The notes beneath the pieces are model-generated. The model did not search any database and was not told the DNA's origin. It was given only the letters and a program-made list of their open reading frames with translations. 14,776 nucleotides of DNA from DATLTV01 sp035533375 (lineage in GTDB: Bacteria > Patescibacteriota > Minisyncoccia > UBA6257 > 2-01-FULL-56-20), in contig DATLTV010000077.1 of NCBI GenBank assembly GCA_035533375.1, positions 1 to 14,776 on the forward strand, given 5' to 3'. The number at the start of each line of letters is the position of its first letter. Position 1 is the first letter of the stretch. Shown in pieces: positions 5,699 through 12,020 of the stretch. The position numbers and the translations under genes are program-made.

Positions 5699-7699
5699 AT
5701 GTATTTCATCGGTGCCGTTCAACTCATTGCCGTTGCCGCAAGCCTGACCCTCGGGCTTACCGTATTTTTGAAAAACCGGAGCTGCCGCGTGAATCGTTAT
5801 TTCGCGATGTTCTCGGCGGGAGTCGCGGGCTGGAATGCAACGCTTTTCCTCGCGCTTTACTCGCCGGGCGATACGCTGCTTTGGAGCCGAGCAGTGTTCT
5901 CTTTCTGGGCACTCACCGTGACCGGCCTTTTTCTCTTCGCTTCGGAATTCTTTTCGGAAGGCCGACAGCCCAAAAGCAGCCACGACATTGCAATCGCTCT
6001 TGGGCTTTTTATTTTCGCGGCGGCGCTTACAAACCTTATCGTACGGCGCGCGGCGGTCGTCGATCATTCCTATATCACAGTCGACCTTGTGCCGATGCCG
6101 CTCCTCCTTTATATGGCATATTACTTCGGGCTCACGCTTGTTTCCTATCGCACACTCTTCAAAAAATACCGTGCGGCGAACGGCGCGCAAAAGATCCAGT
6201 TGCAATACGTTCTCTGGGGCATCGCGCTGTTTTTCGCACCGGTGTTCCTGATCCAGATCATCCTTCCCCGTATTTTTAACGTGTTCAATCTCAACTATCT
6301 CGGCCCGCTTTTTTCGATACCGATGGTCGCGCTCATTGCGTACGCAATCGTCCGCCACCAATTGATGGACATACGCATCGTCGTCCGGCGCGGCACCGTC
6401 TATGCGGCGCTCTTCGCCATCATCATCGGCTTTTACATCAGTGCCGTCCTCATCATGGGATATATTTTCGACAAGACCTCCGACATCACCGCTCTTTTCG
6501 GCGGCGCCACGGCGACAATCGTCGGTATCGTCACCGTGCCCTACATCGAACGTTTTTTCCGCCGCATTACCGATAGAATATTCTTCAAGGATAAATATGA
6601 TTATTCCGCGGCTGTTTATCGCCTGAGCGAGATCCTCAATAACAATCTCGATCTCGAAACATTGCTTGCGAGCGCCACGCGGGCACTCGAAGATATCTTC
6701 CGCGCGAGGCAGGCCTCGTTCGTGCTCAGCACGAATACCGCCTCGAGCGGCGCACGGCGTGAAACGCCGCTCTGCGATCGGGAAATGCGCGGCATCGCTG
6801 TTCCAATCGCGCTCGGAGAAAAATATATCGGGGCTGTGGCGCTCTCGGAGAAGCGGTCGGGAGATCCGTACACGGAAGAAGACGTTACGCTCCTTAAAAC
6901 ATTCTCTTATCAGGCGGCTGTGGCGATCGAAAAAGCTCAGCTCTATCAAAAAGTCAAAGACCACTCGCGGGAACTTGAAGCGCGGGTACGCGAACGCACG
7001 GCGAAGCTCCAGGAACTGCAGGAAGGGCAGCGGCAAATGGCGCTCGACATCTCCCACGGTCTGCAAACTCCCCTTACCGTGGTGAAGTGCGAAATTGCCT
7101 CGCTGCGAAAACAGCTCGGGAGCCGCGGCAAACGGGCGCAACTCGAAGTGTTCGATCACTCGATCGACAAGGTTTCCCGATTCATCTACGATCTTCTGAA
7201 ACTCGCCAAGCTCGAGTCCGGCGAGGAATGCTTTGAAAAAGAGCCGCTCGACCTGAGCGGCTTTGTGCGTGATATTCTCGAATACGTACACGTCATCGCG
7301 AGCGAGAAACGCATCACGATCACGAGCCGCATCGAAAACGGCGTGCGCGTTTCGGGCCGGAAAGAAAAGCTCGAGGAATCGATCGTGAATCTCGTGAGCA
7401 ATGCGGTCAAATACACCGAGTCCGCCCGCCGCAAAGCAATCTCCGTGACGCTTCGGAACGCCGGGCGGTCCGCCGAGCTCACGATCGAAGACACGGGCGC
7501 CGGGATCAGCCCCGAAGATCTGCCGCATATCTTCGAACGATTTTATAAAGCGAAACAGTACAACGGAACCATCGTGAAAGGAACAGGGCTTGGGCTTGCC
7601 ATTTCAAAAAAGATCATCGAAAAGCACGGCGGAACGATAGAAGCGGAGAGTAAACTCGGAGCCGGTACGAAATTCACGGTCAGGCTGCCGCTCGTGTAG
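5699..7699 (+). CDS. Membrane sensor histidine kinase (multi-TM, GAF, HisKA, HATPase)
   Basis: The 666-residue sensor kinase autophosphorylates a histidine and passes the phosphate to a receiver domain. The N-terminus holds about eight or nine membrane helices (3 to about 282), resembling 7TM-type sensor regions, with no large extracellular domain. A GAF-like domain follows (about 302-415), then a coiled coil (420-445), the H-box DISHGLQTPLT with H453, N-box NLVSNAVKYTE (N564, N568), G1 DTGAGI (from 598), F-box IFERFYKAK and G2 GTGLGLA (from 628). The residue after the phosphorylatable histidine is Gly, where HisKA proteins normally have Glu or Asp. An in-frame TAA at 5690-5692 fixes the upstream limit of the start. 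No response regulator is adjacent; a lone receiver lies 3.3 kb away. Its TAG stop is formed by the first three bases of the repeat element that follows. Confidence 0.93.
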   Translation: MYFIGAVQLIAVAASLTLGLTVFLKNRSCRVNRYFAMFSAGVAGWNATLFLALYSPGDTLLWSRAVFSFWALTVTGLFLFASEFFSEGRQPKSSHDIAIALGLFIFAAALTNLIVRRAAVVDHSYITVDLVPMPLLLYMAYYFGLTLVSYRTLFKKYRAANGAQKIQLQYVLWGIALFFAPVFLIQIILPRIFNVFNLNYLGPLFSIPMVALIAYAIVRHQLMDIRIVVRRGTVYAALFAIIIGFYISAVLIMGYIFDKTSDITALFGGATATIVGIVTVPYIERFFRRITDRIFFKDKYDYSAAVYRLSEILNNNLDLETLLASATRALEDIFRARQASFVLSTNTASSGARRETPLCDREMRGIAVPIALGEKYIGAVALSEKRSGDPYTEEDVTLLKTFSYQAAVAIEKAQLYQKVKDHSRELEARVRERTAKLQELQEGQRQMALDISHGLQTPLTVVKCEIASLRKQLGSRGKRAQLEVFDHSIDKVSRFIYDLLKLAKLESGEECFEKEPLDLSGFVRDILEYVHVIASEKRITITSRIENGVRVSGRKEKLEESIVNLVSNAVKYTESARRKAISVTLRNAGRSAELTIEDTGAGISPEDLPHIFERFYKAKQYNGTIVKGTGLGLAISKKIIEKHGGTIEAESKLGAGTKFTVRLPLV

Positions 7700-7807
7700 A
7701 ACCCATCTCAAAAACTCATATCTCAAATCTCAAAACTCAAAACTTGCATCGTTACCCAAAAAGTTTTGAGATTTGGGATATAAGATATGAATTTGAATTG
7801 GTTCTAA
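7697..7807. repeat. Element with 9-bp inverted ends and paired heptamer arrays
   Basis: TAGAACCCA (7697-7705) and TGGGTTCTA (7799-7807) are perfect terminal inverted repeats. Inside, 7707-7742 is five units of the CTCAAAA type (CTCATAT, CTCAAAT, CTCAAAA and variants). Then 7764-7798 carries heptamers of the complementary type (TTTTGAG, ATTTGGG, ATATAAG, ATATGAA). The arms can fold on each other imperfectly. The 16 bases AGAACCCATCTCAAAA and the end GGTTCTAACCC recur at 11983-12020 around a different, much shorter interior. There is no coding capacity, so it is MITE-like or an RNA element. Confidence 0.75.
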
Positions 7808-7840
7808 CCCAAAATGCCCTCACGGGGCATTTTGGGTTTA
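7807..7840 (+). terminator. Strong intrinsic terminator behind the histidine kinase
   Basis: AACCCAAAATGCCC (7807-7820) pairs perfectly with GGGCATTTTGGGTT (7826-7839) over a 5-base loop, with T-rich sequence after it. It can act on both strands, because the convergent 282-residue gene ends at 7859. Its left arm overlaps the GGTTCTAACCC end of the preceding repeat element. Confidence 0.85.
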
Positions 7841-7858
7841 TTTATTCCCCTCTCTCGC

Positions 7859-8707
7859 TTACGGATTCGCCGTCGCCGAGGCGTTTTCCGACGCCGAAGC
7901 CGAAGTCGATGCCGATCCGGAAGCTTTCTCAATCGTCATAATAACTTTCACAATCGTTTCCGCGTCCTTTCGGGCGGCCACGATATCCTGCTGCGCCGCG
8001 TGCACCTTCGCGCGCGCGTCCTTCATGGCGGTGAGGTTCGCTTGCCTCACCGTCTGCACGCCGTTGTCCGGCTGGAGCGAAGCGGTCTCGCTCACCGCCG
8101 CATTGGCCTGCGTGTTCGCATCGGCCACTTTTGCCTGGAAATCGGCGTAAGCCGAAACGGCCGCGCTAACGTTCTGTCCGGCGGACTGCGCCGAAGAAAT
8201 CCGCGCTTGCAATTTCGCGCCAAGGCTCGTCGCCGTATCTACGATTGCCAATACCCGATCGGCGGCCGCTTCGATTGCGCCTTGCGGAATGATCAGCATA
8301 AAGATGCGGTATTCTTTGGCGATCGATTGAATGTCGGCCTTCAAAGTGCTCGTTTCGGTGTCGGCGTCGATCTTCGCCTGGAGCGAGGCCATCGTGCCGA
8401 TCTGCGACTGGATGGTCGCGCTCAAACCGCTCTTCTCGCCGCTTGAAAGTTTCTGCATCGCGTCCACGCGCGCGGAAAGCGCGTTTAAAGCGTCGATCCG
8501 CCGCGTAATCTCCTGATCCGCGCGGTTTTTCGCATGCACGATGATATTCGCCTGCGCCGTTATCTTGAGCCCTGCACCACCCGCGGAAGATGAGGCCGAG
8601 ATTGAAAGCCCCGCCGCCCCGCCGATGGTCTGCGCGAACGCCGGAAGCGTCCCCACGAGCATCCCGCAGGCCACTGTCAAAACGGCAATTGTATTTATTT
8701 TTTTCAT
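7859..8707 (-). CDS. Exported Ala/Ser-rich helical protein, function unknown
   Basis: The 282-residue protein starts with a clear Sec signal peptide (Lys-Lys, hydrophobic 6-22, cleavage after AFA at 25). The mature part is mostly long amphipathic helices: RRIDALNALSARVDAMQKL (from about residue 69), a YRIFMLIIPQ motif near the middle, and AAADRVLAIVDTATSLGAKL. It ends in a low-complexity Ser/Ala tail (about 260-282). There are no cysteines after the signal region and no catalytic motif. From memory, similar secreted helical proteins with the YRIF..IPQ and AADR motifs are common in Parcubacteria, but no function is known to me. It is the second gene of a two-gene unit, 36 bp behind the 95-residue gene. 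A structural or surface role is an inference. Confidence 0.8.
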   Translation of the reverse strand: MKKINTIAVLTVACGMLVGTLPAFAQTIGGAAGLSISASSSAGGAGLKITAQANIIVHAKNRADQEITRRIDALNALSARVDAMQKLSSGEKSGLSATIQSQIGTMASLQAKIDADTETSTLKADIQSIAKEYRIFMLIIPQGAIEAAADRVLAIVDTATSLGAKLQARISSAQSAGQNVSAAVSAYADFQAKVADANTQANAAVSETASLQPDNGVQTVRQANLTAMKDARAKVHAAQQDIVAARKDAETIVKVIMTIEKASGSASTSASASENASATANP

Positions 8708-8710
8708 AAT

Positions 8711-8742
8711 GATTTTTCTTAATTCCTTAATTGCGTAATTGC
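8711..8742. repeat. Octamer stutter array between two exported-protein genes
   Basis: Read on the minus strand: GCAATTAC, GCAATTAA, GGAATTAA, then a degenerate GAAAAATC. It begins one base behind the stop codon of the 95-residue gene and runs almost to the start of the next gene. No inverted partner is visible. Confidence 0.7.
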
Positions 8743-8743
8743 C

Positions 8744-9031
8744 TTAGTACGACTGCTGGATTGGCTGGTCGTTCAGACCCTGGTCCATACTCGCCGAATC
8801 GGAGCTGAATCCGTTCATCTGACTGCTCATCGCCGAAAGATTCTGGTTCAGTGCCGCGTCGGTATTGCCTTGCGCGGAAACATTCCCGCCCTGCACGCCG
8901 TTCGCCGAGGACGGCGGCACCGTATTGCCGTTATAGTTGCCATTCTGCGGCATCGCCGCATACCACCATGCGCCGAGGGCAAGCACGGCTGCGACCACGA
9001 CCCACAAAGCTATTTTCGCTGTTTTCGACAT
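8744..9031 (-). CDS. Small membrane-anchored Asn/Gln/Ser-rich protein
   Basis: The 95-residue protein has one N-terminal membrane helix (about 5-26, IALWVVVAAVLALGAWWYAA) and a hydrophilic remainder rich in Asn, Gln, Ser and Gly with no recognisable motif. The tail would lie outside the membrane. I do not recognise the family. It is the first gene of a unit with the 282-residue exported protein and is divergent from the secreted glycoside hydrolase, so a cell-surface role is likely but unproven. The start at 9031 is preferred because the ATG eight bases upstream is in another frame and the residues MSKTAK give a normal positive N-terminus. Confidence 0.7.
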   Translation of the reverse strand: MSKTAKIALWVVVAAVLALGAWWYAAMPQNGNYNGNTVPPSSANGVQGGNVSAQGNTDAALNQNLSAMSSQMNGFSSDSASMDQGLNDQPIQQSY

Positions 9032-9092
9032 GTCTGCATAAAACCTCTTTTAATTTGTATCGACCGTAAAGTAATACGGCCGTTTTACGACA

Positions 9093-9107
9093 ATGTTACT
9101 ATAACAT
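9093..9107. promoter_or_regulatory. 15-bp palindrome containing a minus-strand extended -10 box
   Basis: ATGTTA-CTA-TAACAT is a perfect inverted repeat. On the minus strand it contains TGTTATAGT, an extended -10 (TGn plus TATAGT, 9106-9098), placed about 60 bases before the 95-residue gene. A second palindrome, ACGGCCGT, lies at 9075-9082 between CGTAAA and TTTACG. This is a candidate operator for the surface-protein genes; no regulator can be assigned. Confidence 0.45.
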
Positions 9108-9157
9108 ATTTTGGCACGCACCTCTTGCGGACAATGAAATTAACGCTATGTTCATCC

Positions 9158-9186
9158 TTTATTTACTTTAGTTAATGGCATATAGA
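9158..9186 (+). promoter_or_regulatory. Possible promoter of the glycoside hydrolase
   Basis: TTTATT (9158-9163), 17 bp, TATAGA (9181-9186), about 23 bases before the ATG at 9210. The match to consensus is moderate and there is no competing candidate closer to the gene. Confidence 0.35.
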
Positions 9187-9209
9187 AATAGTTGGGAAAT
9201 CCGAAGTTC

Positions 9210-10955
9210 ATGAAAAAAAATATAAGATGGAGTCTGGGAATCGGAATGATATGGATGGTTGCCGCGGGGAGTCTCGCGGGGTCCTTGGCCGTTCCTTCCG
9301 GCAGGGCGGAGGCGGCGGTTTCAAGCTGGCAGAAAGGGGCCACTATATTTCAGCGCTGGAACACGGATTTCTCAAGCGATTCGTTCCGGCAATCGGTTAA
9401 AAATCTTCAGGCGACCGGCGCGAACTATGTGGTGCTTCAGGTCGTCGTCGACCAGACGAACGATTATTCGACGGATGTCCATATAGGGAGCGCCGCGCCG
9501 ACCGACCAGTCGCTCAATGACGGCATTAATTTCATCCATTCGCTCGGGATGCACGTAACGCTGAAGATCGAAGACGCACCGGACGACGGCACCTGGAGCG
9601 GCAACGTAAATCCAAGCGACCGGACAACCTGGTTCAATAATTACAACGCAATCGCCGCACACTACGCGCAGATCGCGCAGGCGACGGGCGTCGAGGAATA
9701 TGTAATCGCCGAAGAACTTCCCCGCATGAGCCAGGATAACCAAAATTCCACGAACACCCAAAACTGGCTCGCCATCATCGCGAACGTGAGAAAACTATAT
9801 TCCGGAAAGATCACCTACAGCGCGAACTGGGACGGCGAATACAACGGCATTACCTTCTGGTCCGCGCTCGACCAGATCGGCGTCTCCGCTTACTTCGACC
9901 TCTACGGCGATAATTCGGTGGCGAACCTCGAAAGCCAGTGGAATAACTGGAACACGTCGACGATCAAGCCGCTTTCGGACAAATGGGGCAAACCAATCCT
10001 CTTCACCGAGGTCGGTTACAAGACGCTCACGACCGCAAATCAAAACCCATGGCAATGGTGGCAGGGCGGTTCGGTCGACATGCAGGCGCAGGCGAACGAC
10101 TACCAGGCGCTCTTCGACTATTGGAATAATTATTCGTACCTGCAGGGCGTCTATCTTTGGAACTGGTCAAGCGATCCGAACGCGGGCGGTCCGGGCGACA
10201 CCGATTACACGCCACAAAATAAAACCGCGCAATCCACGATGACCACGTGGTTCTCGCAAGGCGGCGGCGGAGGCGGAGGCATAATGAATCCGCCGGGCAC
10301 CTTCAGTGCCAGCGCATCGGCGAATCCCGCGAATCCCGCAGCCGGGCAGTCAACGGCATTCGCAGTGAATGTCGCGAATAACGGCGGCACGACATCCGGA
10401 GAGACCGTGGACATCGAAATTTATAATTCGTCGAACGCGCAGGTTTTCCAGAAATTTTTCCAAAACCAGACGTTCTCCGCGAACGGCACGCAAACATATA
10501 ATGTAAACTGGACGCCGGGAACCGCAGGCACGTATACGCTCAAAACCGGCGTCTTCAGCGGCGACTGGAGCATCGGCTATTATTGGGGCAACAGCGTGCT
10601 CGGCTTCGCTGTCGGAAGCTCGGGCGGAACGGGCGGCGGCGGCATATCGACCGGCGCGAGCGTGATCGATCTTTGGTGGCCGACGGACGGGAGCAATGTC
10701 TCCGGCGTGCAGCCGTTCAAGGCGCTCCTCGAGAACACTCCCCTTTCGAATTACACGATGTACTGGCAGGTCGACGGCGATATGCTGAATCAGATGGCCG
10801 ACAATCAGACCGATTATCCGCACAAGGAAGCCGACGTGGACGTCGCGCCCTGGAACTGGAACGGTAACGGGCCGTATACGATAAACTTCGTGGCGAAAGA
10901 TGTGAACGGAAATATTGTGACGCAAAAATCCGCGAAGATCACGGTGACGCATTAA
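9210..10955 (+). CDS. Secreted GH113-like glycoside hydrolase with two Ig-like domains
   Basis: The 581-residue protein has a signal peptide (cleavage probably near AEA, 33-35). A TIM-barrel domain follows (about 40-350) whose motifs resemble GH113 beta-mannanases: LNDGINFIHSLGMHVTLKI (102-120), VIAEEL (165-170), GKITYSANWD (199-208), IGVSAYFDL (223-231), ILFTEVGY (263-270) and GVYLWNWS (313-320). E169 is the likely acid/base and E267 the likely nucleophile. Gly-rich linkers (about 350-358 and 470-479) separate two beta domains of Ig-like type (363-468 and 482-581), possibly for polysaccharide or surface binding. The substrate cannot be read from the sequence; beta-mannan is only the family precedent. 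The frame opens with TTG at 9192, but ATG 9210 starts a proper signal peptide. It is divergent from two exported-protein genes. Confidence 0.85.
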   Translation: MKKNIRWSLGIGMIWMVAAGSLAGSLAVPSGRAEAAVSSWQKGATIFQRWNTDFSSDSFRQSVKNLQATGANYVVLQVVVDQTNDYSTDVHIGSAAPTDQSLNDGINFIHSLGMHVTLKIEDAPDDGTWSGNVNPSDRTTWFNNYNAIAAHYAQIAQATGVEEYVIAEELPRMSQDNQNSTNTQNWLAIIANVRKLYSGKITYSANWDGEYNGITFWSALDQIGVSAYFDLYGDNSVANLESQWNNWNTSTIKPLSDKWGKPILFTEVGYKTLTTANQNPWQWWQGGSVDMQAQANDYQALFDYWNNYSYLQGVYLWNWSSDPNAGGPGDTDYTPQNKTAQSTMTTWFSQGGGGGGGIMNPPGTFSASASANPANPAAGQSTAFAVNVANNGGTTSGETVDIEIYNSSNAQVFQKFFQNQTFSANGTQTYNVNWTPGTAGTYTLKTGVFSGDWSIGYYWGNSVLGFAVGSSGGTGGGGISTGASVIDLWWPTDGSNVSGVQPFKALLENTPLSNYTMYWQVDGDMLNQMADNQTDYPHKEADVDVAPWNWNGNGPYTINFVAKDVNGNIVTQKSAKITVTH

Positions 10956-10996
10956 GTAGTAGCGTGGGTAGTAACGGACAGCAGGATATCTACTTA
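10953..10996. repeat. Inverted repeat behind the glycoside hydrolase
   Basis: TAAGTAG (10953-10959, including the stop codon) is complementary to CTACTTA (10990-10996) over a 30-base loop. The loop carries further GTAG stutters. It is probably a degenerate member of the stutter-array class; no T-run follows on the plus strand. Confidence 0.4.
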
Positions 10997-11005
10997 CGCG
11001 CGAAT

Positions 11006-11032
11006 AAAAAAGCCCGTCATTTGTCGACGAGC
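11006..11032 (-). terminator. Intrinsic terminator overlapping the receiver gene 3' end
   Basis: On the minus strand GCTCGTC (11032-11026) pairs with GACGGGC (11018-11012), one G-U pair included. The 7-base loop overlaps the TGA stop codon. Six T residues follow (11011-11006). Confidence 0.75.
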
Positions 11033-11397
11033 TTCAATACCTGCTGAAACACGATCCGCATACCAAGCTTGCCCTCGCCTTCGTAATTGCGATTGCACCC
11101 GGCATCCACAAGACTCAGCCGCCAGGAAATGTCGGCGCTCGCGGCGATCATGTGGCCCGCGAATCCCTCGTTCCGGAGCTCTCTCACGAAGGCGCAAGTG
11201 TCGTCGATCTTTCCGTCCACAACATTTCCATCGACGACCACTATCCGCATATCGGGATTCGCGGCGATGATTTCTTTCGCCCCCGCGATCGATGGCGAGG
11301 AAAAAATCGTTACTTCGACGTCGGCCAGATCAAGATATCTTCGATACAGATCCAGCCACGCCTCGCTATCCTCAAGGAGTAGAATTTTTATCGGCAT
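11017..11397 (-). CDS. Stand-alone response-regulator receiver domain, lysine site altered
   Basis: The 126-residue protein is a lone CheY-like receiver without an output domain. Seen directly: the acidic pair E9-D10 after the first strand (KILLLEDSE), the phosphoacceptor candidate D56 in RIVVVDGN, S87 in MIAASAD at the conserved Ser/Thr position, and AG (99-100) before the last helix. The usual Lys-Pro after the fifth strand is replaced by YEGEGK, so the conserved lysine is missing or displaced by about two or three residues. The gene has a good promoter, one of the few plausible Shine-Dalgarno sequences in the window (GAGGG, 6 bases before the ATG) and its own terminator, so it is a single-gene unit. 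It may serve the orphan histidine kinase at 5699-7699, or act as a phosphorylation-independent binding module. Confidence 0.85.
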   Translation of the reverse strand: MPIKILLLEDSEAWLDLYRRYLDLADVEVTIFSSPSIAGAKEIIAANPDMRIVVVDGNVVDGKIDDTCAFVRELRNEGFAGHMIAASADISWRLSLVDAGCNRNYEGEGKLGMRIVFQQVLKLVDK

Positions 11398-11423
11398 CGC
11401 ATACCCTCAAAACTGCTGTGCAT

Positions 11424-11452
11424 ATCTTAAGAGAGAAACGCTTTTTTGTCAA
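11424..11452 (-). promoter_or_regulatory. Promoter of the receiver gene
   Basis: Minus strand: perfect TTGACA (11452-11447), 17-bp spacer, TAAGAT (11429-11424). The leader is about 20 bases and contains GAGGG. Its -35 box overlaps the -35 box of the divergent zinc-ribbon promoter. Confidence 0.75.
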
Positions 11453-11475
11453 ATGATTTCGCGGTGAGGTATACT
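11446..11475 (+). promoter_or_regulatory. Promoter of the zinc-ribbon gene, predicted leaderless
   Basis: Plus strand: TTGTCA (11446-11451), 18-bp spacer, TATACT (11470-11475). Only six bases separate the -10 from the ATG at 11482, so transcription should start at or next to the A of the start codon. Confidence 0.7.
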
Positions 11476-11481
11476 GAACGC

Positions 11482-11865
11482 ATGGATACACCCCTCGCCG
11501 AACAAGCGCCGCCGCAAGCGATTTGTTCCTTCTGCCACACACCGCTCGCCGTGAACGCTTATTTCTGCCCGAACTGCGGAAAACCGGCTCACGAAAAACC
11601 GCTTTCGACCTCCGCGGGAGCTCAACTGTGGATCTACGCGTTCAGCTTGGTCCTTCCTATGATCGCCTATCTCGCGATCGGCTACTGGCCCGGCGTGAAA
11701 TACATGCGTTCCGCCGATCCGAAGGCGAAGCAGATCGGCGGGATCGCCATGACACTGCTCGTGATCTCGAGCGTCGTCACATTCTGGTACAGCATCGTCT
11801 GGATACAACAGCAGGTACAATCGGCGGAAACGAGCGTTGGCAACCTGAATTTGGGAGGGTTTTGA
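11482..11865 (+). CDS. Zinc-ribbon protein with two membrane helices
   Basis: The 127-residue protein carries an N-terminal zinc ribbon (C15-x2-C18 ... C29-x2-C32, with CSFCHTPL and CPNCGKPA). Two membrane helices follow (about 49-68 and 86-107) with a basic loop between them (KYMRSADPKAKQ), then a short Gln/Asn-rich tail. Its function is unknown; such proteins are widespread and unassigned. The frame opens at TTG 11446, but this would place the promoter inside the gene, so ATG 11482 is chosen. It is divergent from the receiver gene and shares its -35 box. TGA is the stop codon, followed after 25 bp by a palindromic repeat cluster that can end transcription. Confidence 0.8.
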   Translation: MDTPLAEQAPPQAICSFCHTPLAVNAYFCPNCGKPAHEKPLSTSAGAQLWIYAFSLVLPMIAYLAIGYWPGVKYMRSADPKAKQIGGIAMTLLVISSVVTFWYSIVWIQQQVQSAETSVGNLNLGGF

Positions 11866-11890
11866 TCAATATCCACACTGCTTCACTTCG

Positions 11891-11968
11891 TCGTCCTCGC
11901 GAAGGCGAGGATCCACGCTCCCGGACGTTCGTTTTGAAGCATGGATCCTCCGCCTTTGCGGAGGACGA
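11891..11968. repeat. Inverted pair of GGATCC-hairpin-GGACGA repeats
   Basis: Copy one (11891-11914, minus orientation) has stem TCCTCGC/GCGAGGA with a CTTC loop. Copy two (11943-11968, plus orientation) has stem TCCTCCGC/GCGGAGGA with a CTTT loop. Flanks ATCCACGC and GCATGGAT extend the outer pairing, so the pair could form one large cruciform over a 20-base centre. Confidence 0.8.
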
Positions 11969-11980
11969 CATATTTTTTTT
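11949..11980 (+). terminator. Terminator formed by the second palindromic repeat
   Basis: The GC-rich hairpin of the second repeat copy is followed by CATATTTTTTTT (T-run 11973-11980). It is suitably placed to end the zinc-ribbon transcript. The T-run is about ten bases from the stem, so efficiency is uncertain. Confidence 0.5.
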
Positions 11981-11982
11981 CA

Positions 11983-12020
11983 AGAACCCATCTCAAAAGC
12001 GGTCCGCACGGTTCTAACCC
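11983..12020. repeat. Short version of the AGAACCC...GGTTCTAACCC element
   Basis: AGAACCCATCTCAAAA (11983-11998) and GGTTCTAACCC (12010-12020) are identical to the ends of the element at 7697-7811. Here the interior is only GCGGTCCGCAC, a mini-palindrome. The inverted tip TAGAACC (12016-12010, minus) supplies the TAG stop of the metallophosphoesterase gene. Confidence 0.75.

Noticed and set aside
5519..7528. Minus-strand open frame of 669 codons opposite the histidine kinase
   Set aside because: The plus strand carries all kinase motifs in order; the antisense translation shows no recognisable domains.
9192..9209. TTG start of the glycoside hydrolase at 9192
   Set aside because: ATG 9210 begins directly with a Lys-Lys signal peptide; the extra six residues would weaken it.
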